Assembly: GCF_000317575.1 (NCBI RefSeq)
Contig: NC_019748.1
Span: forward strand, 1,752,001 to 1,816,000
Direction of reading: 5' to 3'
DNA: 64,000 nt
DNA from: Stanieria cyanosphaera PCC 7437
GTDB taxonomy: Bacteria; Cyanobacteriota; Cyanobacteriia; Cyanobacteriales; Xenococcaceae
Below, piece by piece: positions 9,372 to 18,014 of the stretch. The notes beneath the pieces were generated by a model that ran no database searches, was not told the DNA's origin, and was given only the letters and a program-made list of their open reading frames with translations. Position numbers and translations under genes: made by a program. The first letter of the stretch is position 1. Each line of letters starts with the position of its first letter.

Positions 9372-10733
9372 TTAAAACTCTCGTTGTAACTTAACCATAA
9401 AAAATCCATCCATATTATGTTTGTGGGGAAAAACCTTAATCCAACCAGGGAATGTAGCAAAATGATTAGCTGGAGAGTCAAAAACTGAAGACTCAATTTG
9501 CCACTCAGGATGAGACTGAAGAAAAGATTCGATCACTACTTCATTTTCCAACCGATTAAGGGTACAAGTCGCATACACTATGATACCTCCCGGTTTAACC
9601 CAAGTTGCTGCCTGATTTAATAGTTGCTGTTGTAACTGAGAAAGTTCCCCAATTTTGGTCAGAGTTTGTCGCCAACGAATATCAGGGCGTTTGTGAAGCG
9701 TACCTAAACCAGAGCATGGTGCATCTAACAAAACGCGATCAACTAAAAATTTAGAGTTACATTGTACTGTACGATTACGACTATCTCCAGGACATATTTT
9801 AATTGATTTTAGTTGTAGTCGTTGAGCATTTTCTTGAACTTTGTTGAGTCGTTTCTCAGAAAGATCACAAGCATAAATGACACCTTGATCTTTGATTAAT
9901 TCAGCGATATGAGTCGTTTTTCCGCCTGGTGCAGCACAAGCATCTACAATAGTTTCTCCTGGTTGGGGATCGAGTAGATGAGTTACTAATTGCGCACTAC
10001 TATCTTGTACCATCCACCAACCTGCTTCATAACCAGGTAATTGATTGATTTTTCCTGCGCTGTTAGTTAATCTTAAAGTCTGAGATAGATGAGGTACACG
10101 TACTGTAGTTATGCCTTGGTCTAGAAAAGCTTTTTCTACGGTTTCTAGAGAAGTTTTGAGTAAATTAATTCTGAGATCAATCTGGGCAGGTTGATTGAAC
10201 CAGCCACATAATTGTTCTACTTCTGATGCTGGTAGTTGTTGTAAAAAAGTTTCAACAATCCAGTCAGGAAAACTATATTTAATACCAATTTTAGTAACTG
10301 GATTATTTGGTAATTCTAAAGGATCGCAATTGGTTGCTTGGCGAAGATATTCTCTTAATAAACCATTGACTACACCAGCGAGTTTTTTTAAACCATTTTG
10401 TTTAGCTAATTCCACACTGGTATTAACTGCTGCCGAAACAGGAATGTGATCGAGATATCGCAGTTGATACAAACCCATTTGCAAAATAATCCTTAAATTA
10501 GGAGGCTGTTGCTGAGCTTTTTTTTTGCCAAGTAAGTTAATTAAACTATCAAGAGTTCTTTGACGACGCACAATGCCATAAACTAATTCACAAGTTAAAC
10601 TTTTTTCTACTGAACTTAGTTCTGGCGATGAACGCAAAACTCGATCTAAAGCAATATCTGTATAAGCTTTTTTTTGATAAATTTCTTGTAGAGCTAGAAA
10701 AGCTAGTTGACGAGAATTAGAAGCAGTTGCCAT
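9372..10733 (-). CDS. rsmB: 16S rRNA (cytosine-967 C5)-methyltransferase RsmB
   Basis: RsmB (Sun/Fmu) makes m5C967 in 16S rRNA. The N-terminal 140 residues form a NusB-like RNA-binding domain. The SAM-dependent methyltransferase domain follows, with VDACAAPGGKTTHIAEL (SAM binding) near residue 252, DAPCSGLGTLHKRPDIRW (first catalytic cysteine region) and VYATCTLNRLENE (the second, TC, motif). The start chosen is the ATG at 10733, beginning MATASNSRQLAF (453 residues). A TTG seven codons upstream is possible, but residues before MATASN do not look conserved. Length and motifs are complete. Confidence 0.94.
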   Translation of the reverse strand: MATASNSRQLAFLALQEIYQKKAYTDIALDRVLRSSPELSSVEKSLTCELVYGIVRRQRTLDSLINLLGKKKAQQQPPNLRIILQMGLYQLRYLDHIPVSAAVNTSVELAKQNGLKKLAGVVNGLLREYLRQATNCDPLELPNNPVTKIGIKYSFPDWIVETFLQQLPASEVEQLCGWFNQPAQIDLRINLLKTSLETVEKAFLDQGITTVRVPHLSQTLRLTNSAGKINQLPGYEAGWWMVQDSSAQLVTHLLDPQPGETIVDACAAPGGKTTHIAELIKDQGVIYACDLSEKRLNKVQENAQRLQLKSIKICPGDSRNRTVQCNSKFLVDRVLLDAPCSGLGTLHKRPDIRWRQTLTKIGELSQLQQQLLNQAATWVKPGGIIVYATCTLNRLENEVVIESFLQSHPEWQIESSVFDSPANHFATFPGWIKVFPHKHNMDGFFMVKLQREF

Positions 10734-10851
10734 CAGAGTGTAAGGATGAACCAAAAAAATTTGGATACTTGATAAATTACCAAGAGCGAATTTTAACTCG
10801 CCAATATATCTTATCTCTCTACAGAAACTAAATACATTAGAGAAAATTTGA

Positions 10852-12669
10852 TTAGACAGTAAATGATAATTGAATAACTAGATCGTTAAAATCTTGATCT
10901 CCGCCATGAGCTAAATCTTCAAAACCCCAAGTGTTATCGCTCAACAATCTAACGTGGTCTACTTTGTCCCAATTTGCTTCTAAATAGGCAAAATAAACTG
11001 ATTTTTGCTCGTCAGAACTTGAATCAAAAGAAGCCAAAGTTTGCTCTAGAGTATTATTAGCAATGAGAAAAGGAGCATATAAATGTCCCCCTTGTAGAAC
11101 ATTTTTAATATTCTTTTCTTGATGAGTAAAACTGATTCCTAGCTGTTGACTATTGCGTAAAGCTGCTTGAGTGTAACCAACTTCACCAGGATTCAATGCT
11201 TCTCCTGTGATAGGGTCAATTACTTTACCTTGTTCATTTTCTACCTGATAAAAGCCTACTGTATTTTTATAAGCTGCTTCACTCTCAATCACAGGAACAT
11301 CTACCTGTACTTGCTGTCCAACCAAATTACGCAAATCAGCTAACTCACCTTCTGGTTGTCCTTGTACTTGAGTACCAATGGGTAGAGTTTGTTTAGTTAA
11401 CCCAAGAGTTAGGGCTAAGTCGCTCTTACTATCTTCAAAATTAATTTGAAATTGATTATTTTCTATAGTAGTAATTGGTAGTTTATTTAAATGTACTTTA
11501 CTATAAGCATCAGGATTTGCTAACACTTCATCAGTAGTTCCATTTTCGATTAAATAAAAGCTTAAAAATTTTCCTTGAATATTATCAATAATACGACTGG
11601 GATTAAGAATAAAATTATCAGGAAGAACAGAAAAAATAGTCTTGCTTCGATTCAAAGCAGCTTGTACATAACCATCTTGACTCGGTAAAACACCATTAAT
11701 ACGACCTTCTGAATCATCAACAACAAAGATACCAAGCTCATGAATATTGGTTGTTTCAACATCTTTGCTACTGAGTTGAAATTGTAGTTTAGCTCTATTG
11801 ATGTCTCCACCTAGTTGAAGGATATAAGGATTTTGCTGGGTAAGACTTAAAGTCGGAGTATACTGATAAGCCGTTACTGTACTTTGACTTAGACTAGGAA
11901 CTATCACTAAATCTTGGTCAGGAATTAACCCAATATCAGCCGTGCCTTCCAATCCAGAAATTAAACTGTAAGATGTTTTGTCGGTAGGATTAACAACAAA
12001 TAATTCACCAGCAATGTAATCGGAAACAATAAAATTTCCTTCTAAATCTTGCTCAAGTCCATCTAAATTGCCCAGAGGAGACTGAGTGATTACTTGTTTT
12101 TCTTCAGAAGTTAGATCGAGTTTGAAAATATTCCCTGGTACATCAGTAGCAAAAGTTGCGGTATCTGTAATATTGCCCCATCCTGCCACAAAAAGATGAT
12201 TATCTTTGATCAAAAGACCATTAGGTGATTCTAAGTGCTTTCCTTCGGCAAAAATTGTTACCTGACCATCTTTAACTTGATAAATACGGTTGGTAATAGT
12301 GTCAGAAACAAAAACTCTACCATCCTCGGCAATGGCTACGTCATTAAGGTAAATTGACTCAGGAATAGAAATTTTTTCGATGATTTGAGCAGAGCGAAGA
12401 TCGATTACTACTAATTCATCAATATCTGCTACCCAAAGCTTGCCTTGAAAAGCACGCATACCGTGAGGAGCATTTAGGCCTTCAACCCATTTATCTTTTA
12501 GGATTTTACCTGATGGGGAGATTTTACTGAGCCAACCTTGACCATCTTTGGTTACCTCATTACCGACAACATTGGCAACAAAAATCTCGTTAGTTTCGGG
12601 ATGGTAATAAACGCTTTCTGGATTAATAATTGATTCGTTGGCAATCGTCCAAAAGTTACTATTAATCAT
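10852..12669 (-). CDS. Beta-propeller (SMP-30/NHL-like) protein with C-terminal DUF4114 domain
   Basis: The first 270 residues repeat blades of the type found in SMP-30/gluconolactonase and NHL proteins, for example NAPHGMRAFQGKLWVADI, NDVAIAEDGRVFVSDT and ESPNGLLIKDNHLFVAG. The C-terminal half ends in WGFEDLAHGGDQDFNDLVIQ, the acidic signature of DUF4114, which often sits in calcium-rich cell-surface proteins. A second related stretch around residues 280-380 suggests an internal duplication of the DUF4114-like part. No signal peptide is visible, although family members are often exported. Function is unknown; ligand or calcium binding at the surface is an inference. Confidence 0.72.
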   Translation of the reverse strand: MINSNFWTIANESIINPESVYYHPETNEIFVANVVGNEVTKDGQGWLSKISPSGKILKDKWVEGLNAPHGMRAFQGKLWVADIDELVVIDLRSAQIIEKISIPESIYLNDVAIAEDGRVFVSDTITNRIYQVKDGQVTIFAEGKHLESPNGLLIKDNHLFVAGWGNITDTATFATDVPGNIFKLDLTSEEKQVITQSPLGNLDGLEQDLEGNFIVSDYIAGELFVVNPTDKTSYSLISGLEGTADIGLIPDQDLVIVPSLSQSTVTAYQYTPTLSLTQQNPYILQLGGDINRAKLQFQLSSKDVETTNIHELGIFVVDDSEGRINGVLPSQDGYVQAALNRSKTIFSVLPDNFILNPSRIIDNIQGKFLSFYLIENGTTDEVLANPDAYSKVHLNKLPITTIENNQFQINFEDSKSDLALTLGLTKQTLPIGTQVQGQPEGELADLRNLVGQQVQVDVPVIESEAAYKNTVGFYQVENEQGKVIDPITGEALNPGEVGYTQAALRNSQQLGISFTHQEKNIKNVLQGGHLYAPFLIANNTLEQTLASFDSSSDEQKSVYFAYLEANWDKVDHVRLLSDNTWGFEDLAHGGDQDFNDLVIQLSFTV

Positions 12670-12931
12670 TAGTTATACTGGTTAATTTTCATTCGAGCCT
12701 AGGTTACCCAAATCAACCAGCATTTTTTACTATCAAATGATTAAAATTTTAATTAAGTTAAACTTTAGTACTTGGTTCAGGACAATCATAGCAGTTCTCA
12801 CGCTCTAGGAGATAGAGTCAATATTCTGGTTTTTGTTGATTGTTAATTGTTGATTGCTACTTTGTAACTGATAAGTGAAATGACATTCTGGGCAAACTAA
12901 AGATAAATCAGAACATCTTATCGTAATATTT

Positions 12932-14395
12932 ATGGATTGTTCTCCCAATCATAGTTGTGATGATCAAGAAAAAATTAAACCAAAATATTTATTATTAGAT
13001 TTACGCGCACCTCGTCGACTACAACTATCTAATTTGACAAATCCGCAAGTACAGAGATTGATTTGGATTTTGCTGGGAGATATACTAGCTTTAGCTGGCG
13101 CGTGGCGAATTGCTCATTATTTTAATCATTTTTATTCTCCTATCCCGACCGATTTGATTTGGTGGAATTGGTGGGGTGTTCCGAGTGTATTTTGGATTTT
13201 TACTGGTTTAACTATTGTCTTGTTTAGTTATGGTGGCTTATATAACAATTACAGTCAGAACTATGTTCGCATCGGGCAATTAATTAGTAGTGTTTATTTA
13301 TTATCTTTAGTTTTAATTTATTTTTATGATCCTAAATTAGACCCACCGCGATCGCTTTTTTTTACGGCTTGGTTTTGTAGTATTGTTTTAGTAATTGGTT
13401 GGCGGATGTCGATTTCGTTACTTGTTAGACAATTTTTAGTTAATAAACGGCAAATTTCTGTATTTATTATTGCTCCTGCATTAAAGTTACCTAAATTAGC
13501 TCAAATTATTGAAAAACGTTCTGCTTATCAAGTAGTTGGTGCTGCTTTAGCTAGTTGCGCTCATACTCAAACTACCTTACAAACAATTATTAATTCTGGT
13601 GCAACGGAAGTATTGGCAGAAGATTTACCGCAAACTAAATTGGCTTCTACTCTTTACTGGAAATTAAGACATTATGGCATTGCTTTGCGTCTAATTCCTT
13701 CTAGTGTTGAAGTCTTACACCGTCGTGGTATTTCAGAAATTTGTGCAGGTATTCCCACTTTGAGAGTGGAAGCCCCTTTACTAGTCGGTTGGGACTATCG
13801 TTTGAAACGATGGTTAGATATCTTTTGTGCTGCGATCGCTTTAATCATACTAGCACCTCTTTTGATTAGTATTGCGGTCACGATTAAACTTTCTTCTCCT
13901 GGTGATGTTTTTTTCCGTCAAGAAAGAATTGGTTTACATGGGAAAGTCTTTCAAATGTGGAAGTTTCGGACGATGGTAACTAATGCGGAGATGATGCAAA
14001 CTATTTTGGAAGCCCAAAATCAAACCAAAGACGGAATTATGTTTAAAATCAAACAAGACCCACGCATAATTTCTATTGGTCATTTTCTTCGACGTACTAG
14101 TTTCGATGAATTACCCCAATTATTTAATGTCTTACTCGGTCAAATGAGTTTAGTTGGACCCCGCCCTTTACCACTGAGAGATGTAGCTAGAATGAAGTCT
14201 TGGCATCAAATTCGGCATCAGGTGTTACCTGGAATTACTGGTTTATGGCAAATTTCTGGACGCTCAGATTTGAATGATTTTGATGAGGCTGCGCGTTTAG
14301 ACCTTTACTATATCGATAATTGGTCTTTAAATTTAGATTTAGATATTTTGCTCGAAACAGTCAGAATTGTGTTATTTGGTAAAGGAGCATATTAG
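12932..14395 (+). CDS. Exopolysaccharide polyprenyl glycosylphosphotransferase (WbaP/CpsE type)
   Basis: The enzyme loads the first sugar-phosphate onto undecaprenyl phosphate to start a polysaccharide repeat unit. At 487 residues it has the typical layout. A cytosolic N-terminus and four or five membrane helices cover residues 40-170, a CoA-binding-like domain spans about 170-275, and the bacterial sugar transferase domain begins at KRWLDIFCAAIALI. Key blocks are FRQERIGLHGKVFQMWKFRT, RRTSFDELPQLFNVL and MSLVGPRPLP. It stands alone; no polysaccharide cluster follows. Confidence 0.92.
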   Translation: MDCSPNHSCDDQEKIKPKYLLLDLRAPRRLQLSNLTNPQVQRLIWILLGDILALAGAWRIAHYFNHFYSPIPTDLIWWNWWGVPSVFWIFTGLTIVLFSYGGLYNNYSQNYVRIGQLISSVYLLSLVLIYFYDPKLDPPRSLFFTAWFCSIVLVIGWRMSISLLVRQFLVNKRQISVFIIAPALKLPKLAQIIEKRSAYQVVGAALASCAHTQTTLQTIINSGATEVLAEDLPQTKLASTLYWKLRHYGIALRLIPSSVEVLHRRGISEICAGIPTLRVEAPLLVGWDYRLKRWLDIFCAAIALIILAPLLISIAVTIKLSSPGDVFFRQERIGLHGKVFQMWKFRTMVTNAEMMQTILEAQNQTKDGIMFKIKQDPRIISIGHFLRRTSFDELPQLFNVLLGQMSLVGPRPLPLRDVARMKSWHQIRHQVLPGITGLWQISGRSDLNDFDEAARLDLYYIDNWSLNLDLDILLETVRIVLFGKGAY

Positions 14396-14454
14396 ATGGA
14401 GATAGGGAGATGATTTAAAATTTAACGATCTAAGAGGATGATTAATAACTAAGA

Positions 14455-15333
14455 ATGGATTTATTGCGATCGCTACCTATTGGTTTATACCTCGAACAAC
14501 CTGTAACTTGGCTGCACCGACTCGATCCGCGAGTTAAATTAGCTTGGTTGATGACATTTTTGGCTGCACCTTTACTAGCTAACCCCTATTGGCGGTTGGC
14601 TTTATCAGGTTTACTCGTCTTAGTAACTTTAACTGCTGCCATTCCCCTCAGAGTTTGGCGACAACAGATGGGTTGGTTACTAACTTTATGTATTTTAGTA
14701 TTTATTATTACTGCGATCGCGCCTGATGGTTTGGCGGTCAATTATCAATCTCGATTACCCGATACTGGTTTAGAACTTCCCCAACCAGGTTCTTATCAAT
14801 ACGTAATTTTTGAACAGGGTAGATTTACCATTACTCGTCGTTCTTTGGATGTGGCGGTTAGAATTAGTACCTTAATTTTTACCCTAATTTATAGTACCAA
14901 TCTCTACTTACTGACTACCGCTCCTGAAGAAATAACCGCAGGAATCGAAGAATTAATGGAGCCTTTGCGACGTTTTAAACTACCAATCACCGAAATTGCC
15001 CTAACCTTAACTCTTTCCTTGCGTTTTATTCCCTTAGTTTTAGAAGAAGTTCAAAATTTGGTTCGTTCTGTACGGACTAGAGCCATTAACTGGAATAAAT
15101 TAGGTTTACGACGAAGTCTCAAAGTTTGGTTGATGGTAGTCGAAAAATTACTCGCAAACCTGCTGCTGAGAGCAGAACAAATTGCCACAGCAATGGATGT
15201 CAGAGGTTTTACCAGTCCCGATCAACATCGGGTGCAATGGCATCAATTGCGCTTACGTTGGCGAGATTGGTTAGCTTTAGGTAGTTTGATTCCTTTTTGG
15301 TTAGCTCGTTTCTTAATTGGGGGAGCAACTTAG
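14455..15333 (+). CDS. EcfT/CbiQ-like transmembrane component of an ECF-type transporter
   Basis: EcfT couples ATPases to a substrate-capture protein in energy-coupling-factor vitamin or metal uptake. The 292-residue protein has four to six hydrophobic helices, the start GLYLEQPVTWLHRLDPRVKL (the usual SPLHRLDPR-type opening of the family) and, in the cytoplasmic helices, LRFIPLVLEEVQNLVRSVRTR and ATAMDVRGF, which correspond to the two Ala-Arg-Gly coupling motifs. No ATPase or S-component is nearby, as often seen for shared EcfT modules in cyanobacteria. The next gene starts five bases after its stop, so the two are co-transcribed. Confidence 0.88.
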   Translation: MDLLRSLPIGLYLEQPVTWLHRLDPRVKLAWLMTFLAAPLLANPYWRLALSGLLVLVTLTAAIPLRVWRQQMGWLLTLCILVFIITAIAPDGLAVNYQSRLPDTGLELPQPGSYQYVIFEQGRFTITRRSLDVAVRISTLIFTLIYSTNLYLLTTAPEEITAGIEELMEPLRRFKLPITEIALTLTLSLRFIPLVLEEVQNLVRSVRTRAINWNKLGLRRSLKVWLMVVEKLLANLLLRAEQIATAMDVRGFTSPDQHRVQWHQLRLRWRDWLALGSLIPFWLARFLIGGAT

Positions 15334-15338
15334 GGAAA

Positions 15339-16724
15339 ATGAAACAATTATCTCCTTGGTACTGGCGATCGCTACCTTTAAATAATCGCACTGGTTCACA
15401 AGTTTTTGCTCAATTATTTCTTCAATCAAACACAATCGCTACTCTGTTAGAAAGTCCTTTTCCCACACCAATAGATCAACCCCAACTATCTCGTTATTCA
15501 ATCTGTGCAGGTTCACCTCGGGTAGTTAATGGCAAAGCTCAAATTTGGACTCCGACAGTAGGAAATATTTTACCTTTTTTGCATTTTTTACTAGAACAAT
15601 CTTTAACTAATAATTCAGAAGTTCAGCATTTACCCTTTACGGGAGGTTGGTTGGGTTGGTTGGGTTACGATTTGGCTTGGGAAATTGAAAAATTACCTAA
15701 TTTAAATCAAGATCCTTTACCTTTTCCTGTTGCTTATTGGTACGAACCAGATTGCTTTGCCGTCTTAGATCATCAAGAACAACTTCTTTGGTTAGCAGCA
15801 ACTCAACCCCAACAATTAGATAGCTTACAACAGCAATTAGAAACTTCTTGTTGTACAGACGTAGCAGGGCGAGTCTCTACCACTTCCCCTCAAATTTCCT
15901 ACCTAACCAATCAATTTGACTACGAAGATTCCGTTAGACAAGCGAAAAAATATATTCAAGCGGGAGACATCTTTCAAACCAATCTCTCCTTACGCTTTCA
16001 AACTGAAACTACCAAAGATAGTTGGTCGATTTATCGTACCCTACAAAAAATTAATCCATCTCCCTTTGCCAGTTACTGGCGATCGCCTTGGGGTACAATT
16101 ATTAGTTGTTCACCAGAAAGACTGATTCAACTACAAGGAAATTCTGCCCAAACTAGACCAATTGCAGGAACAAGAGCGCGTGGTACAACTCCCCAACAAG
16201 ACCAAAAATTAGCACAGGAATTACTTGCCAACGTCAAAGAAAGAGCCGAACATATTATGTTAGTTGACTTAGAACGTAACGACTTGGGCAAAGTCTGTCA
16301 ATGGGGTTCGGTTGAAGTAGATGAATTATTAGTAATCGAACGTTATAGTCATGTTATGCATCTGGTTAGTAATGTCCGAGGTAAACTAAAACCAGATTGC
16401 CATCCCGTAGATCTGATCAAAGGAATGTTTCCTGGAGGAACGATTACAGGATGTCCGAAAGTCCGTTGTATGGAAATTATTGAAGAATTAGAACCAGTGC
16501 GTCGCAATTTATTTTATGGTTCTTGTGGTTATTTGGATCAAAGAGGCAATTTAGATTTAAATATTTTAATTCGTACCTTATTGTATCAACCTCTCAATCC
16601 CAATCAAGCTCTAGTTTATGGACAAGTAGGAGCAGGAATTGTTGCCGACAGCGGTCCTGAAAAAGAATGGTACGAGTCTTTAAATAAAGCTGAAGCTCAA
16701 TTAGCAGCCTTAAAATTAACCTAG
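15339..16724 (+). CDS. Chorismate-using enzyme, anthranilate synthase component I / PabB family
   Basis: The family aminates chorismate to anthranilate (tryptophan) or aminodeoxychorismate (folate). The start chosen is the ATG at 15339 (MKQLSPWYW, 461 residues), with AGGG just before it; an earlier in-frame start would overlap ecfT. Visible motifs are LSRYSICAG (inhibitor-site region), QTRPIAGTRARG, VDLERNDLGKV and GGTITGCPKVRCMEIIEELE. The PIAGT form, rather than the PIKGT of E. coli PabB, lacks the catalytic lysine of that enzyme and is the form seen in anthranilate synthases. Many cyanobacterial PabB-annotated proteins look similar, so the product is left open. The glutaminase partner is not in the window. 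Confidence 0.88.
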   Translation: MKQLSPWYWRSLPLNNRTGSQVFAQLFLQSNTIATLLESPFPTPIDQPQLSRYSICAGSPRVVNGKAQIWTPTVGNILPFLHFLLEQSLTNNSEVQHLPFTGGWLGWLGYDLAWEIEKLPNLNQDPLPFPVAYWYEPDCFAVLDHQEQLLWLAATQPQQLDSLQQQLETSCCTDVAGRVSTTSPQISYLTNQFDYEDSVRQAKKYIQAGDIFQTNLSLRFQTETTKDSWSIYRTLQKINPSPFASYWRSPWGTIISCSPERLIQLQGNSAQTRPIAGTRARGTTPQQDQKLAQELLANVKERAEHIMLVDLERNDLGKVCQWGSVEVDELLVIERYSHVMHLVSNVRGKLKPDCHPVDLIKGMFPGGTITGCPKVRCMEIIEELEPVRRNLFYGSCGYLDQRGNLDLNILIRTLLYQPLNPNQALVYGQVGAGIVADSGPEKEWYESLNKAEAQLAALKLT

Positions 16725-16751
16725 TAGAAGCAATTCATGAATTGCCCCTAC
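16724..16751. repeat. REP-type 28-bp palindrome
   Basis: This is an imperfect 14+14 palindrome with the core CAATTCATGAATTG, beginning GTAG at the last base of the preceding stop codon and ending CTAC. It belongs to the family listed at 20160, 20528, 20837 and 41386. It lies between the convergent TrpE/PabB-family and petE genes and may also act as a transcript end. Confidence 0.75.
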
Positions 16752-16771
16752 TTTCTAGAGTTAAAGGCAAC

Positions 16772-17152
16772 TTATTCCACAACAATCTTACCAACCATAC
16801 CTGCACCACGATGAGGTTCGCAGTAGTAAGAATATTCACCTGGTTGATCAAAAGTAGTTGTAAAAGATTCGCCAGGAGAAAAGGCAAGACTTTTATGAGA
16901 TGCTTTAGTAGCTATATCATCAGATACTTTACTGCTATCAAAGACTACATTGTGAGGAGCCATTTTGTTGTTAACCCACTTAACAGTGTCCCCTGACTTA
17001 ATAGTTAAAGAACTGGGAACAAACTGTAACATACCGTTATCTGAACCCATTTTAACTTCATAGGTTTCAGCAGCAGCAGGATTTGCAGTTAAGAAAAAGC
17101 TAGTAACCACTAGCAAAACAGTCGAAAGTAATAAGCCTAGCTTCTTGGTCAT
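16772..17152 (-). CDS. petE: Plastocyanin precursor
   Basis: Plastocyanin is the copper protein that carries electrons from cytochrome b6f to photosystem I in the thylakoid lumen. The precursor of 126 residues (ATG at 17152; a GTG three codons earlier is possible) has a signal peptide ending at the ANPAAA region, before ETYEVKMG. The copper ligands are visible: His in KMAPHNVVF, and Cys, His and Met in [11 protein letters not shown]. It is divergent from petJ, the copper-free substitute, with which it shares the 17153-17390 region. A 14-bp perfect palindrome (CTAGATTAATCTAG, 17181-17194) lies in its leader. Confidence 0.96.
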   Translation of the reverse strand: MTKKLGLLLSTVLLVVTSFFLTANPAAAETYEVKMGSDNGMLQFVPSSLTIKSGDTVKWVNNKMAPHNVVFDSSKVSDDIATKASHKSLAFSPGESFTTTFDQPGEYSYYCEPHRGAGMVGKIVVE

Positions 17153-17292
17153 TTTTAACACTCAAATATAATTTTTTTCCCTAGATTAATCTAGTATTGT
17201 TAGGAGCGAATATAAACAAACTGACTGGTTTTGAGTGATTGAACAGTTTTTTGCCTATTTATCCTCCTCAAATCATACTACTACAGAAGTTT

Positions 17293-17321
17293 GACAATTT
17301 GTAAAACTTTGACAGCTTGTC
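17293..17321. promoter_or_regulatory. Candidate BlaI/CopY-type (PetR-like) operators between petE and petJ
   Basis: Two tandem sites, GACAATTTGTA at 17293-17303 and GACAGCTTGTC at 17311-17321, follow the GAC-N5-GTC pattern (the first with one mismatch). In Synechocystis the copper-responsive pair PetR/PetP controls petE and petJ in opposite ways through a site of this general form. The sites lie about 70 bases before petJ and about 130 bases before petE, so one regulator could act on both. No petR or petP gene is in the window. Confidence 0.5.
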
Positions 17322-17390
17322 TTTTGACTAAAGTGCTGTAATCGCTCAGGATGTATATTCGATTGAATTTACAATTTGAGAGGAGAAATT

Positions 17391-17723
17391 ATGTTAAAGA
17401 GATTACTGTCAATAAGCATCAGCTTGTTGATAACCTTGTTTGCGCTAGCTAATCCTGCTTTAGCTGGAGATGCTGGCAACGGTGCCAAAATTTTTAATGC
17501 CAACTGCGCTGCTTGTCATTCGGGAGGCAACAACTTAGTTAACGCTACAAAAACTTTGAAAAAAGACGCTTTAGAAAAATATGGGATGTATTCTGCTGAA
17601 GCAGTTATTGCTCAGGTAACTAATGGAAAAAATGCTATGCCATCTTTTAAAGGGCGTTTAAATGACCAACAAATTGAGGATGTTGCTGCTTATGTAATTT
17701 CTCAAGCAGATAAAGGTTGGTAA
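17391..17723 (+). CDS. petJ: Cytochrome c6 precursor
   Basis: This soluble lumenal c-type cytochrome replaces plastocyanin under copper shortage. The precursor is 110 residues. The ATG at 17391 has AGGAG seven bases upstream. The signal peptide ([20 protein letters not shown]) ends near NPALAGDAG. The haem-binding CAACH follows about 15 residues into the mature form, and the axial methionine is in [10 protein letters not shown]. The C-terminal ISQADKGW is typical of the family. It is paired divergently with petE. Confidence 0.96.
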   Translation: MLKRLLSISISLLITLFALANPALAGDAGNGAKIFNANCAACHSGGNNLVNATKTLKKDALEKYGMYSAEAVIAQVTNGKNAMPSFKGRLNDQQIEDVAAYVISQADKGW

Positions 17724-17784
17724 GTTAAATTGTACTAAATATTTGGTATAGTTTCCCTAGAAAATTTTTTAGTAAATTGATTTT

Positions 17785-17815
17785 AATCTCGGTTTTAGTC
17801 TTTAAAATCGAGATT
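17785..17815 (+). terminator. Likely terminator hairpin after petJ
   Basis: AATCTCG and CGAGATT form a stem, extended by GTTTTA/TTAAAA with a small bulge, about 60 bases after the petJ stop. The following T-rich stretch (TATTGTTTC) is weak. Confidence 0.45.
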
Positions 17816-18014
17816 TATTGTTTCATATTTGAATACTACTTTCTTAATAATTTGAAATTTTTGTATATATAATTTTAATTTAAAAATAATAACAATACAC
17901 AACTATTCTAAGCTCTTAAGTAAGTGTTTATTCGGAAGACATCAAATTGTATCACTAATTATGATGGTGAGCATTAAGTAATATTTGAATTATTCAATCA
18001 AACCACAACAGATT

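Noticed and set aside
8936-9496. Longer version of the TerB-like protein (186 residues)
   Set aside because: The extra N-terminus lies inside rsmB in another frame. The conserved fold begins at MKQLLKILIG.
15339-16724. Firm naming as trpE or pabB
   Set aside because: The motifs fit both enzymes in cyanobacteria and no glutaminase or pathway neighbour decides it.
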